Of a stretch of 64,000 bases of DNA, positions 34,526-42,923 are shown one piece after another (position 1 is the stretch's first letter; each line of letters starts with the position of its first letter). This DNA is from Parvivirga hydrogeniphila (GTDB taxonomy: Bacteria; Actinomycetota; Coriobacteriia; Anaerosomatales; Anaerosomataceae). The stretch is taken from contig NZ_JAMCCO010000001.1 of NCBI RefSeq assembly GCF_023371205.1, positions 926,662-990,661 of the forward strand, read 5' to 3'. The position numbers and the translations under genes were made by a program. The notes under the pieces are model-generated. The model had not been told where the DNA came from. It saw only the letters and a list, made by a program, of their open reading frames with translations, and did not search any database.

Positions 34526-35170
34526 CTAGTGCTTGCCCTCGGGCACGGTCTCCTTCCACAGGAAGATGAGCTTGCTCGGGGCGAAGTTGTAGATGTTCGC
34601 GAGGTACGCGTGCACCATCGTGAACAGGATGAACACCCACATCCCCAGGTAGTGGATGATGCGCATGTTCATCGGGCCGCCCACCAGGTCGAGCCCGGCC
34701 TTGAAGAAGCCGAGGTCCATGCTCGGTCCGTAGATCGCGAAGCCCGTGTACGCCTGCAGGTAGGTGAGGGGGATGGTGGCCAGGTACGCAATCTTCTGGA
34801 GCGACCCGTACTTGGCGGAGATCACGCCCTCCTTGCGCAGGAACAGGTAGTACTTCACGGTCTCGAAGAACTGGTGGCGGTTCTTCTCCTGCGGCAGCCA
34901 GTTCTTGATGTCGAGGTCGACCTCGCGCGAGTCCAGGTCCTGGGCCGTCTTGACGAAGAAGGCCGCGACGATCCGGAACGTGAGGTTGATGATGACCACG
35001 TACATCGCGACGAAGTGCATGCCGCGGGCCACTCCCATGAACCCGTCGAAGAACGGGTAGTGGATGTAGAAGCCCGAGAACGCCAGCATCACCATGCAGA
35101 TCAGGTTGATCCAGTGGGTGATCACGAAGATGAGCGGATGCGCCTCACGGTAGTGCGGGTGCCCTGCCAT
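34526..35170 (-). CDS. hyaC: Hydrogenase b-type cytochrome subunit
   Basis: 214 residues of the HyaC/HupC family with four or five hydrophobic helices. His residues near the helix ends (HPHYREAHP at the N-terminus, FVITHWIN, FYIHYPF, GMHFVAMY, TMVHAYLAN) are candidates for ligating two b hemes. It anchors the periplasm-facing hydrogenase and passes electrons to menaquinone. ATG is at 35168-35170, 1 nt after the extended (post-Sec) stop of the large subunit, which supports that readthrough product. Confidence 0.92.
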   Translation of the reverse strand: MAGHPHYREAHPLIFVITHWINLICMVMLAFSGFYIHYPFFDGFMGVARGMHFVAMYVVIINLTFRIVAAFFVKTAQDLDSREVDLDIKNWLPQEKNRHQFFETVKYYLFLRKEGVISAKYGSLQKIAYLATIPLTYLQAYTGFAIYGPSMDLGFFKAGLDLVGGPMNMRIIHYLGMWVFILFTMVHAYLANIYNFAPSKLIFLWKETVPEGKH

Positions 35171-35171
35171 C

Positions 35172-36845
35172 TCACATCACCCCCATCGGCGACGTCGAGA
35201 GCGTTACGTCCTTGCCGGTCACGGTGTCCACCACGTGGACAGCGCATCCGATTCAAGGGTCGAAGCTGTGCGCGACGCGCATGACCTCGAGCGGCCGCTC
35301 GGAATCGACGACCGGCGTGCCGATGAGCGCCTGCTCCATCGGGCCAGGAACGCCCTTGCTGTCGCGCGGGGCGATGTCCCAGGTGGTCGGTGCGACGACC
35401 TGGTAGTTGGCGATCTTACCGCCCTCGACGGTCATCCAGTGACCGACCGAACCACGCGGTGCCTCCCACAGGCCAGCGCCCTGTCCTGAGTCGGCCCGCT
35501 CGGTGACGAAGAAGGAGCTGTCGCCGCCCTTGAGCGCCTCGATGAGCTCGAGGACCCAAGCGATCGACCAGTCGGCGACGACCTTCGCCTCGAGGTTGCG
35601 CGCGGCGACGCGACCGAGCAGCGACACCAGCACGGTGGGCTGAAGCTGAGCGCCTGCGGCCTTCGAAAGCTTGGCCAGGGTATCGTCGATGATCGACTTC
35701 ACCTCGGGACGGCCATTGACGTACGCGACCAGCATGCGCGAAAGCGGGCCGACCTCAGCCGGCACGCCCTTGCAGCGCGCGGCCTTGCCCCACGAGTACT
35801 TGCCCTGCGTGGAGTACGGCTCGAACTTCGGGACGGTCTGGCCGTCTTTCGGGTTGAGTCCGGACGGTACGTCGTACCAGGAGTGGTCGACGTCTTCCGT
35901 CACGTCGTCGGGACCGACTTCTTGCGCCGTGAGGCCTTTCGAAACCTCCACGAAGCCGCGAGGCAGGTACCGGTTGTACGGATCCAAATCCTCGGCCTCG
36001 AAGACGCCCCACGACAGGAAGTTGCCGCAGCCACCGCCGAACGACGCCGCATCCAGGATGTACGGCGCTATCGCGAGAGTGTCAGGGATGAGCGCTGTAT
36101 CGATGAACTCCTTGACGCGGGTGAAGCGGAACAGGACGTCGTCCAGCTTCTGCTCGGTCGGGACGAACGCGGTGCCGCCGGGGATGGAGGTCATCTGGTG
36201 TGGGAACTTGCCGCCCATGATGCCGATGATCTCCGCGGCGACGGCCTGGAGCTCCAGAGCCTCGAGGTAGTGGGCCGTCGCGATGAGGTCGAGCTCCGGC
36301 GGAAGGACGTAGCCCGGATGCTTCTCGGCACCGACGCCGAACCAGCCCTCATGACCGGTGAAGATCGAGAGCTGGCCGTTCTCGACGAAGGCCTTGAGGC
36401 GAGCGGCGACAGCGCCGAAATCCGCGATGCGGGTGCCGGCGGCCTGCGCGAGCGCGTAGGTGTCGGCGATGTCCGCATTGAGCGCGTTCACCGGGTTGAC
36501 GTAGTCGAGTGCAGCCAGCGTGTAGAACCACAGGATGTGGCTGTGCAGGTACTGGGCGGCCTCGATGAGGTTCCGGATGATGCGCGCGTTGTTCGGGATC
36601 TTGATGCCGAGCGCGTCTTCGCACGACTGTGCGGAGGCGTGGCTGTGCGAGATCGGGCACACGCCGCAGATGCGCTGGGAGACCCAGAACGCGTCTTCAG
36701 GAGCGCGGTTGACAAGGACTTTCTCCATGCCACGCCACAGCGTGCCGGAGACCCACGCGTCCGAGACCTTGCCGTTGGTCACTTCGACCTCGACACGCAG
36801 GTGACCCTCGATTCGGGTCACGGGATCGACAACGACGCGAGCCAC
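35172..36845 (-). CDS. hyaB: [NiFeSe] hydrogenase large subunit with in-frame TGA read as selenocysteine
   Basis: Group 1 uptake hydrogenase catalytic subunit. The N-terminus VVVDPVTRIEGHL and the L2 motif RICGVCPISH (near 60) supply two Ni ligands. The other pair should be DPCxxCxxH, but the first Cys codon is TGA (35253-35255, codon 531). Translation through it gives DP-U-IGCAVH and a 20-residue extension ending VM before a TGA at 35172-35174, for 557 residues in total. That tail has the usual length for removal by HyaD. Reading TGA as stop would remove half of the active-site ligands. Start is GTG 36845, overlapping the small-subunit stop by 1 nt. SelA/B/C/D are not in the window. Confidence 0.88.
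35225..35241 (-). promoter_or_regulatory. Candidate SECIS hairpin just after the Sec UGA
   Basis: In the mRNA, 12 nt after the UGA, U-GUCCAC pairs with GUGGAC-A (7 bp) around a GUG loop. Distance, compactness and a GU in the loop fit the bacterial SECIS bound by SelB. The element lies inside the coding sequence and is translated as AVHVVD. Confidence 0.7.
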
Positions 36846-38077
36846 TACTTATCGCCTCCCTTCTTCGCGAGACGCTTGCGGTCGTACGCTTTCATCTCCT
36901 CCATGGGAGGCCCGTCGCCGATGCGGCCGGCTGCCTTCATGCCGATGCCGTGCAGCACCAGGCCGGCGGCTGCGACAGCACCCACGGCAGCGCCGATGGT
37001 TCCCGGCTGCACGAAGGTGTCGCCGATGCGCATGTCGGACATGCGCTTGAGGAACGGCGAGTTGTTGTCCACCCAGTTCAGGCCGCCGCAGCCGATGCAG
37101 GGGGCGCCGGACTCGACGCACCAGCTCGCACGACGGTTCCAGCGGGTGACGGGGCACTGCGTGAAGGTCTGGGGGCCTTTGCAGCCGACCTTGTACAGGC
37201 AGTAGCCCATCGCCTCTTCCTTGCTGCCGAGCTCGGTGACGAACTCGCCGTTCTCGAAGTGGCCACGGCGTGGGCAGTTGTCGTGGATGGTCTGGCCGTA
37301 GATCGCCTTCGGCATGAGAAGCGTGACCTTCTCGCCGGTGACAGGATCGTTGTACGGAACCTCGACCATCGGGGTGACCTGCAGGAACTTCGCGGGATCG
37401 CGGTCGGCGACCAGCAGGAGCTGGACGACCATCGCGACGACCCACTCGGGGTTGACCGGGCAGGTCGGCATGCTGACGACCGGTGTCTTGATGCCCTTCT
37501 TCTGCAGCCATGCGGCCACACCGGTGGCTTCAGAAGCATTCGGATAGCCAGCGATCCAACCGCCGTCGACCGCGCACGAGCCGATCGCCAACACGGCGGC
37601 AGCGTTCGCGGCGGCCTCCTCGAGGATCTCGATGCCCTTCTTGGCGCCCTCGTTCTCAGGTCCGCCGCCGACGAACAGCGTGTTGCCGTCCTGGCCGGTC
37701 ATCACCGAACCCTCGTAGACGAGGATGTAGCCGCCTTCTTCGGCGCGCTTCGTGATGTTCTTCTCAGCCCACGAACCTGCTGCGGCCATGATCGTCTCGA
37801 AGTACTCGAACGACAGGTAGTCGAGGACGATCGTGGCGACATCGGGCGTGTCGACCTGCGCGATGGACTCGGTGCAGCCGGTGCACGAACCACCGTTGAG
37901 CCACAGGGCCGGCATCAGCTTCGGCGCCCCTTCGAGGGCAGCTGCGATCTGTGGGGCCATCGTCTCAGACAGCCCAAGCATCGCGGCCACTGAGCCGCAA
38001 TACTTGAGGAAGTCGCGACGGGTCACGCCACGGACCGCGAGCAGGTCGTGCAATGCACCGTGCGCCTCTTGCGCCAT
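36845..38077 (-). CDS. hyaA: Hydrogenase small subunit with Tat signal
   Basis: 410 residues. The Tat motif TRRDFLKYC followed by a hydrophobic stretch exports the folded dimer. Proximal cluster: GGSCTGCTE, GSCAVDGG and MPTCPVNP. Distal: HDNCPRRGHF, GYCLYKVGCKGP. Medial: QCPVTRWN, SWC, PCIGC, so four Cys, where the standard [3Fe-4S] enzymes have Pro in place of the second. A C-terminal hydrophobic helix (about 365-390) anchors it. The start at 38077 has AAGGAGG 8 nt upstream. An in-frame ATG at 38113 lies before that ribosome-binding site. Confidence 0.94.
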   Translation of the reverse strand: MAQEAHGALHDLLAVRGVTRRDFLKYCGSVAAMLGLSETMAPQIAAALEGAPKLMPALWLNGGSCTGCTESIAQVDTPDVATIVLDYLSFEYFETIMAAAGSWAEKNITKRAEEGGYILVYEGSVMTGQDGNTLFVGGGPENEGAKKGIEILEEAAANAAAVLAIGSCAVDGGWIAGYPNASEATGVAAWLQKKGIKTPVVSMPTCPVNPEWVVAMVVQLLLVADRDPAKFLQVTPMVEVPYNDPVTGEKVTLLMPKAIYGQTIHDNCPRRGHFENGEFVTELGSKEEAMGYCLYKVGCKGPQTFTQCPVTRWNRRASWCVESGAPCIGCGGLNWVDNNSPFLKRMSDMRIGDTFVQPGTIGAAVGAVAAAGLVLHGIGMKAAGRIGDGPPMEEMKAYDRKRLAKKGGDK

Positions 38078-38644
38078 GCCATACACCTCCTTGGTGTCAT
38101 CTCGAAACGACATGCGAGCTTCAGTACACGTCGATCGTGCGGGGCTTCAGCCCCTGGTGCGCACCTTCCCTCCTTCCATGCTCACAAAGAACCTGCCGTT
38201 GCACACGGACGAACGCCGATAACCGGCATGTGGCGCGCCGGAGCAGGCGTCGTTCCCGAGGAGAAAAACGTCGCACGGCGGAGATTCGGCGAGCGACGGC
38301 GGCAGACCTGCCGCAGGGCGCGACCTCAATACGCGGGGAGAGGATGAGCCGAGCCAGCGGACGAAGGCCGCGCGGGCTCGGCAGAAGAGCGCGTGGCTCG
38401 CCGATCCCTCTTCGCCGGTCTGGCACCCCCTGGATGCCATGCTGTCGCATGTGCTGGCATGCTACGAGTGTAACAAGACGGCGACGATTTGTGCAGAAGG
38501 GAATATGGATTCTGCCAGGGCCGCATGGTGCTCCTGCGCACTGCTGGTGCAGGATATGCGTTGCGAGCGTGTAATCTCACGCTAGACGGCATCGCAGGTC
38601 CGCCGACGCAGCATGAGTCGGCAGGGCAGGCAAGGAGGCGCTTC
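38078..38644. other. Non-coding region between divergent hyaA and DUF2249 genes
   Basis: 567 nt with the hydrogenase promoter expected on the minus strand and the DUF2249 promoter on the plus strand. Visible are a GGGGCTTCAGCCCC inverted repeat (38139-38152) and a loose ATGCCA/TGGCAT pair near 38434-38460. No clear sigma-54, Fnr or sigma-70 element was found, and no RNA gene recognised. ORFs here have no ribosome-binding sites or family resemblance. Confidence 0.5.
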
Positions 38645-38902
38645 GTGCGCGCTGCACCGACAGGTCTCGTGCTTGACATCCGAGGGCTGACACCGGCCAT
38701 GCGCCGGCCGATCGTCTTCGCCGTCGTCGACAAGATGCTCGAGCTGGACTGCATGGACAGCATCGTCGTCATCTGCGACCACGACCCATCGGGTCTTGGC
38801 TACCAGCTGGATCTTCGTCGCGAGTCACGAGGCAAGTTCGAGTTCGACTGCGACCAGCGTCTCGACGGCGCGTGGGTCGCGCTCATCCGGCGGAAGATCT
38901 GA
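38645..38902 (+). CDS. DUF2249 domain protein
   Basis: 85 residues. The DUF2249 core LVLDIRGLTPAMRRPIVF, then VVICDHDPSGLGYQLD and the terminal WVALIRRK. The domain has a TusA-like look and is commonly found near hemerythrin, nitrogen-oxide and respiratory genes, but has no firm function. GTG 38645 is chosen because AAGGAGG sits 6 nt upstream. The frame extends back to 38489 without a ribosome-binding site. It is divergent from the hydrogenase operon and overlaps the convergent HAD gene by 20 nt. Confidence 0.8.
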   Translation: MRAAPTGLVLDIRGLTPAMRRPIVFAVVDKMLELDCMDSIVVICDHDPSGLGYQLDLRRESRGKFEFDCDQRLDGAWVALIRRKI

Positions 38903-39596
38903 CGAGGGCAGGAAGCAGCGACACCAGGTCCTCGAGCGAGCCGCTGGCATCGGTCCACAGTCCTCCCTCCGCTGTTCCGACGAAGAACGTCTTCATGCCG
39001 ACGTCGGCGGCAGGCATGTCGAGGTAGCGGTCATCTCCGACCATGAGGCACTCGGGAGGCTCGAGTCCGGCAAGCCTCGCCGCTTCCCGGAAGTACGACG
39101 GATGAGGCTTGCATGCGGTCATGTTCTCGAACGACGTGACGCCAGCGAATGGCAAGTCGTCGAGCTCGGCCCACGCGAGCCGAGCCTGGACCGCTGTGCG
39201 TGGGAAGATCGGGTTCGTTGCGATGATCACGGCAAGGCCGAGGTCGAGAGCGGTCTCGACTGCCCGGCGGGCTCCGGGCCGTGGCCCTGCCGAGTCCTTG
39301 AGGAGCGGGAAGACCTCCGCGTAGAACCGTTCGTAGATGGGCCACGCCTTGTCCAGAGACATGCCGATGCTGCGCAGAAGCTCGTCAGCGAACACGTCGC
39401 GGTTCGTCCGGCCGGGGTGGACGTCCATCATCGCGCGCGTGCCGCGTGCGACGGCCTCCCGAAAGACAGCAGGGGTCACATCAGGCGGCAAGACGGGGAT
39501 AGATGACTCTGTCAGCGCGCTGAAGTACTGGTCCAGGAACGCGGAAAGGTCGATGTCGAGCAGGGTCCCGTCGAGGTCGAACAGCACACCGCGCAT
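38883..39596 (-). CDS. HAD-superfamily hydrolase
   Basis: 237 residues with motifs LFDLDGTLLDID (nucleophile Asp), ATNPIF (motif II), CKPHPSYF (Lys) and MVGDDRYLDMPAADVG (motif IV), plus a helical cap at about 18-90. It resembles phosphoglycolate-phosphatase-like members, but the substrate is unknown. ATG at 39594-39596 places the first HAD motif at residue 5. A longer frame to 39827 would run over the neighbouring promoter and has no HAD-like sequence. It is divergent from the FAD/Fe-S oxidoreductase gene. Confidence 0.85.
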   Translation of the reverse strand: MRGVLFDLDGTLLDIDLSAFLDQYFSALTESSIPVLPPDVTPAVFREAVARGTRAMMDVHPGRTNRDVFADELLRSIGMSLDKAWPIYERFYAEVFPLLKDSAGPRPGARRAVETALDLGLAVIIATNPIFPRTAVQARLAWAELDDLPFAGVTSFENMTACKPHPSYFREAARLAGLEPPECLMVGDDRYLDMPAADVGMKTFFVGTAEGGLWTDASGSLEDLVSLLPALVRSSAG

Positions 39597-39647
39597 AGAA
39601 GCCCTTCGATCGCAGAGAGCCGGTCGGGAAGAATCATACCAAAGCCG

Positions 39648-39676
39648 TTGACGGCACATACCCAAAGGGGTATGCT
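39648..39676 (+). promoter_or_regulatory. Sigma-70-type promoter with embedded CsoR/CstR-like operator
   Basis: TTGACG (39648-39653), a 17-bp spacer, TATGCT (39671-39676). ATACCCAAAGGGGTAT (39658-39673) fills the spacer and reaches into the -10 box as a perfect 6-4-6 inverted repeat of the same form as that at 4303. A further half-site ATACCC lies near 39681. Binding here would block RNA polymerase. Confidence 0.65.
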
Positions 39677-39744
39677 GGCGAAGGTTAAGGATACCCGCAC
39701 CCGTATGAACCACGATGACACACGGAAGGAAGGAAGCGACAGGC

Positions 39745-42700
39745 ATGTCAGCGATCCCTGAACAGTTCGAACGGGCGCTCCGGGAGATCTTCGGGCCCCG
39801 CATGAGCACCGACCGTGTGGAGCGCAAGCTCTACTCTGCCGACATCGGGTCGATGCCCAAGCTCGTCAAGCCGCTCATGCCGACCGGCGTGGCCGGCGCC
39901 GTCGTCAGGCCGAAGAGCGAGGAGCAGGTCGTCGCTGTCGTGCGCCTCGCGCGAGAGCACGGCGTGCCGATCGTCCCGCGAGGCATGTCCACCTCAGGAT
40001 ACGGCGGCGTGCTGCCTGTGCCAGGGGCCGTGGTCGTCGACATGTCCGGTATGAGCAGAGTCCTCGAAGTCGATGAGGAAGCGAAGACGGTCCGCATCGA
40101 GGCCGGAATCATCTGGGAGCAGCTGCAAAGAGAGCTTGCGAAGCGCGGGCTCGACCTCGTGATGTACCCCTCGTCGCTCCCGTCCTCGACGGCGGCAGGA
40201 TGGCTTGCGCAAGGCGGCGCGGGCTTCGGTTCGTTCGAGCGTGGCTGGTTCAAGGACAACGTGATCTCGGCCCGCGTGGTGTGGCCCGACGGTTCTGTGA
40301 GCGAGGTGTCCGGCGAGAAGCTGCAGACGCTCGTCGCTGATGCCGAGGGCATCACCGGCATCATCACCGAGCTCACGATCCCGGTGCGCGACCTCGAGCC
40401 GGAGGTGCACCGGTTGATCGCGTTCCCGGACGCGGGGTCGCTCGCTGCGGCGCTCAAGGACATCTCTGTGCAGCGCCTGCCCATCTGGTCGATCACCTTC
40501 ATCAACCCCGAGTCGGTCCGCATGAAGAAGCGGCTGCCGCATCGGCATGGCCACCCCTACGAGATGGCGCACCTCGGATTCGAGCCGGAACTACCCGAGG
40601 CGTACATCGCTGTCATCGCGTACCCGGAGTCCCGGCGCGGCGCCGTCGACGCCGCGTTGGAGGCGATCGCCCGGGCGCACGGCGGCACTGAGCTCGACGC
40701 AGAGACGGCAGAGCACGAGTGGGAGCAGCGGTTCGCTCCGATGCGGCTGAAGCGCATCGGCCCGTCCATCGTCCCGACCGAGGTCGTGGTGCCGCTCGGC
40801 GAGCTGCCACAGGTCCTCTCCGAGATCGACCGCGCCCTGAAGCAGCCGTTCGTGCTCGAAGGCATGGTGTCGAAGGGCGACAAGGTCGTCCTGCTCGGCT
40901 TCATCCCGCACGACGAGCGGTCGCTCGCGTTCAACCTCGCCTTCGCGCTCGCGCTCGTCGTCATCAAGATCGCGAAGAAGCACGGCGGCGGTGCGTACTC
41001 CACCGGCGTGTTCTTCCGCCAGGAAGCCAGAAGCGTGCTCGGCGAACAGAAGCTTCAAGCGCTCGCTTCGTTCAAGCGCGAGAACGACCCCAAGGGCGTG
41101 CTGAACCCCAAGAAGATCCTGGGCACGGGCGCGGTGAACGCGCTGATGAAGTTCGCGCTTGCCTTCGAGCCCATCGTCCGACCGATCGCGAACGCCGCTC
41201 GCCCGCCGAAGGGCGACCCTGTCGGTACGAAGGAGCGGCGGGGCGTTCCGGCAGACGTCGCGTACTACGCGTATTCCTGTGCGCAGTGCGGCTACTGCGT
41301 CCCGACGTGCGAGGAGTACTCGGTGCGAGGGTGGATGAGCCACTCGCCGCGCGGCAAGTACCTTTACCTGCGCGAAGTCATCGAGGGCCGTGAGAAGTTC
41401 GACCAGGCGATGGTCGACAAGTTCCTCGTGTGCACGACCTGCGAGGTCTGCAACACGCGCTGCCAGCTCCAGCTGCCCGTGGAGCACTCGTGGATGGAGA
41501 TGCGAGGCAAGCTCATCCACGACGAAGGCCGCATGACCTTCCCGCCGTTCGAGATGATGGCGGCCGCGCTGCGCGGCCAGTTGAACATCTGGGCCGGCAA
41601 GCGCGAGAAGCGCGCAGACTGGGTGCCTGAGCACATCAGGCCAAAGATCAAGGACAAGGCGGACGTCCTCTACTTCGCTGGATGCACGGCAAGCTACGTG
41701 AACACCGACGTCGCCAAGGCGACCGTCGAGCTCCTCGACCGCTCGGGCGTGGAGTTCACCTACATGGGGACGGACGAAGCGTGCTGCGGCATCCCGATGA
41801 AGGTCGCTGGCAAGTGGGACGTGTTCGAGGAGATCTACGAGCACAACGTCGCCGAGGCCCGGAAGCGGGGGGCCAAGACGATCGTCACCTCGTGTCCTGC
41901 GTGCGGTCTCGTGTGGAAGGAGTTCTACGCGAACCTCGCGGCGGAACGCGGGGAGACCTATGAGTTCGAGGTCAAGCACTACTCCGAGCTCGTGGCAGAG
42001 GCCATCAAAGAGGGGACGATCGAGTTCGATCGCCCCATCGAGAAGCGGCTGACGTTCCACGATTCGTGCCACATGGGCCGTGCGCAAGGCGTGTACGACC
42101 CGCCGCGCGAGATGCTCAAGGCCATCCCGGGCGTCGAGTTCGTGGAGATGGAGCACAACCGCGAGGAAGGGCTGTGCTGCGGCTCGGTGCTCACGCTCAT
42201 CGGCGAGACGCCGGTCGCGCCCGAGCTCGGCAAGATGCGCCTCGACGAGGCCATCGACGTCGGAGCCGACGCGGTGGTCGCCCTGTGCCCGTGCTGCCAG
42301 GTCCAGCTCCGCGACTCGTCGGAGAAGAAGGAGCTCGGCATGCCGGTGGTCGACCTCGCCCACGTGGCGGCCGAAGCGCTCGGCATCGAGATCCCTGACC
42401 CGACGGCGTACTCCATGGAGATGTGGGGCTACTTCGAGAAGTTCATCTACCTCATGAAGCCCGAGGTCGTGGCAGACATCATGGTCGCGATCCTTCCCGA
42501 CATGATGAAGGCGATGCCTGCAGGCATGGTCCCGATGATGAAGGTCATGCGTTCGGTTCCCGGCGGGCTCGGCCTCATGGGCGCGATGATGCCGAAGATG
42601 ATGCCTGCGATGGTCCCATCGATGATGCCGAAGGTCATGCCTGCGCTGCTTGACGAGGTCTCGCGTCGCGTCGGCCCGCTCCCACAGGACATGAACGACC

Positions 42701-42813
42701 TGATGCCCGACCTGCTGCCGAAGACGTTCGATGCGCTGCTGCCCAACCTGCTGCCGCTGGTGATCCCGCACCTCATGCCGGGGATGCTCGACTACATCAA
42801 GGACGAGCTCTAG
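39745..42813 (+). CDS. FAD-linked oxidoreductase fused to Fe-S and CCG domains, with Met-rich C-terminal tail
   Basis: 1022 residues. An FAD-binding GlcD-type domain (about 40-215; VPRGMSTSGYGG) and FAD-oxidase C domain (about 215-470) precede two [4Fe-4S] motifs (CAQCGYCVPTC near 512, CTTCEVCNTRC near 563) and two HdrB-like CCG motifs (ACCGIP near 678, LCCGSV near 810). It resembles D-lactate/glycolate or related 2-hydroxyacid dehydrogenases that feed electrons to quinone or HdrD-like partners; the substrate is not evident. The last 120 residues are rich in MP/MMP repeats (about 22 Met). ATG 39745 has GGAAGGAAG upstream. A strong terminator follows. Confidence 0.85.
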   Translation: MSAIPEQFERALREIFGPRMSTDRVERKLYSADIGSMPKLVKPLMPTGVAGAVVRPKSEEQVVAVVRLAREHGVPIVPRGMSTSGYGGVLPVPGAVVVDMSGMSRVLEVDEEAKTVRIEAGIIWEQLQRELAKRGLDLVMYPSSLPSSTAAGWLAQGGAGFGSFERGWFKDNVISARVVWPDGSVSEVSGEKLQTLVADAEGITGIITELTIPVRDLEPEVHRLIAFPDAGSLAAALKDISVQRLPIWSITFINPESVRMKKRLPHRHGHPYEMAHLGFEPELPEAYIAVIAYPESRRGAVDAALEAIARAHGGTELDAETAEHEWEQRFAPMRLKRIGPSIVPTEVVVPLGELPQVLSEIDRALKQPFVLEGMVSKGDKVVLLGFIPHDERSLAFNLAFALALVVIKIAKKHGGGAYSTGVFFRQEARSVLGEQKLQALASFKRENDPKGVLNPKKILGTGAVNALMKFALAFEPIVRPIANAARPPKGDPVGTKERRGVPADVAYYAYSCAQCGYCVPTCEEYSVRGWMSHSPRGKYLYLREVIEGREKFDQAMVDKFLVCTTCEVCNTRCQLQLPVEHSWMEMRGKLIHDEGRMTFPPFEMMAAALRGQLNIWAGKREKRADWVPEHIRPKIKDKADVLYFAGCTASYVNTDVAKATVELLDRSGVEFTYMGTDEACCGIPMKVAGKWDVFEEIYEHNVAEARKRGAKTIVTSCPACGLVWKEFYANLAAERGETYEFEVKHYSELVAEAIKEGTIEFDRPIEKRLTFHDSCHMGRAQGVYDPPREMLKAIPGVEFVEMEHNREEGLCCGSVLTLIGETPVAPELGKMRLDEAIDVGADAVVALCPCCQVQLRDSSEKKELGMPVVDLAHVAAEALGIEIPDPTAYSMEMWGYFEKFIYLMKPEVVADIMVAILPDMMKAMPAGMVPMMKVMRSVPGGLGLMGAMMPKMMPAMVPSMMPKVMPALLDEVSRRVGPLPQDMNDLMPDLLPKTFDALLPNLLPLVIPHLMPGMLDYIKDEL

Positions 42814-42831
42814 CGCCTCGTTCGATCGCTG

Positions 42832-42870
42832 CGAAGAGCGCCGGACTGTGACATCCGGCGCTCTTCGTGT
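42832..42870 (+). terminator. Rho-independent terminator after the FAD/Fe-S oxidoreductase gene
   Basis: CGAAGAGCGCCGGA (42832-42845), 8-nt loop, TCCGGCGCTCTTCG (42854-42867), then TGTTTC. The 14-bp stem is perfect. Confidence 0.9.
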
Positions 42871-42923
42871 TTCACTAGTGTGTGCGACGAGTCTGCACGC
42901 ACGTACGAGAGAGGTGGGCAGAG

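Noticed and set aside
35253-35255. TGA as a true stop giving a truncated hydrogenase, or a pseudogene or sequencing error
   Set aside because: The frame continues with the exact family motif xGCAVH and a normal-length tail ending 1 nt before hyaC, a SECIS-like hairpin follows, and both subunits are otherwise intact. A TGC-to-TGA error cannot be fully excluded from sequence alone.
38053-38574. 173-codon plus-strand ORF upstream of the DUF2249 gene
   Set aside because: It starts inside hyaA in antisense, has no ribosome-binding site, and its translation shows no domain or regular hydrophobic pattern.
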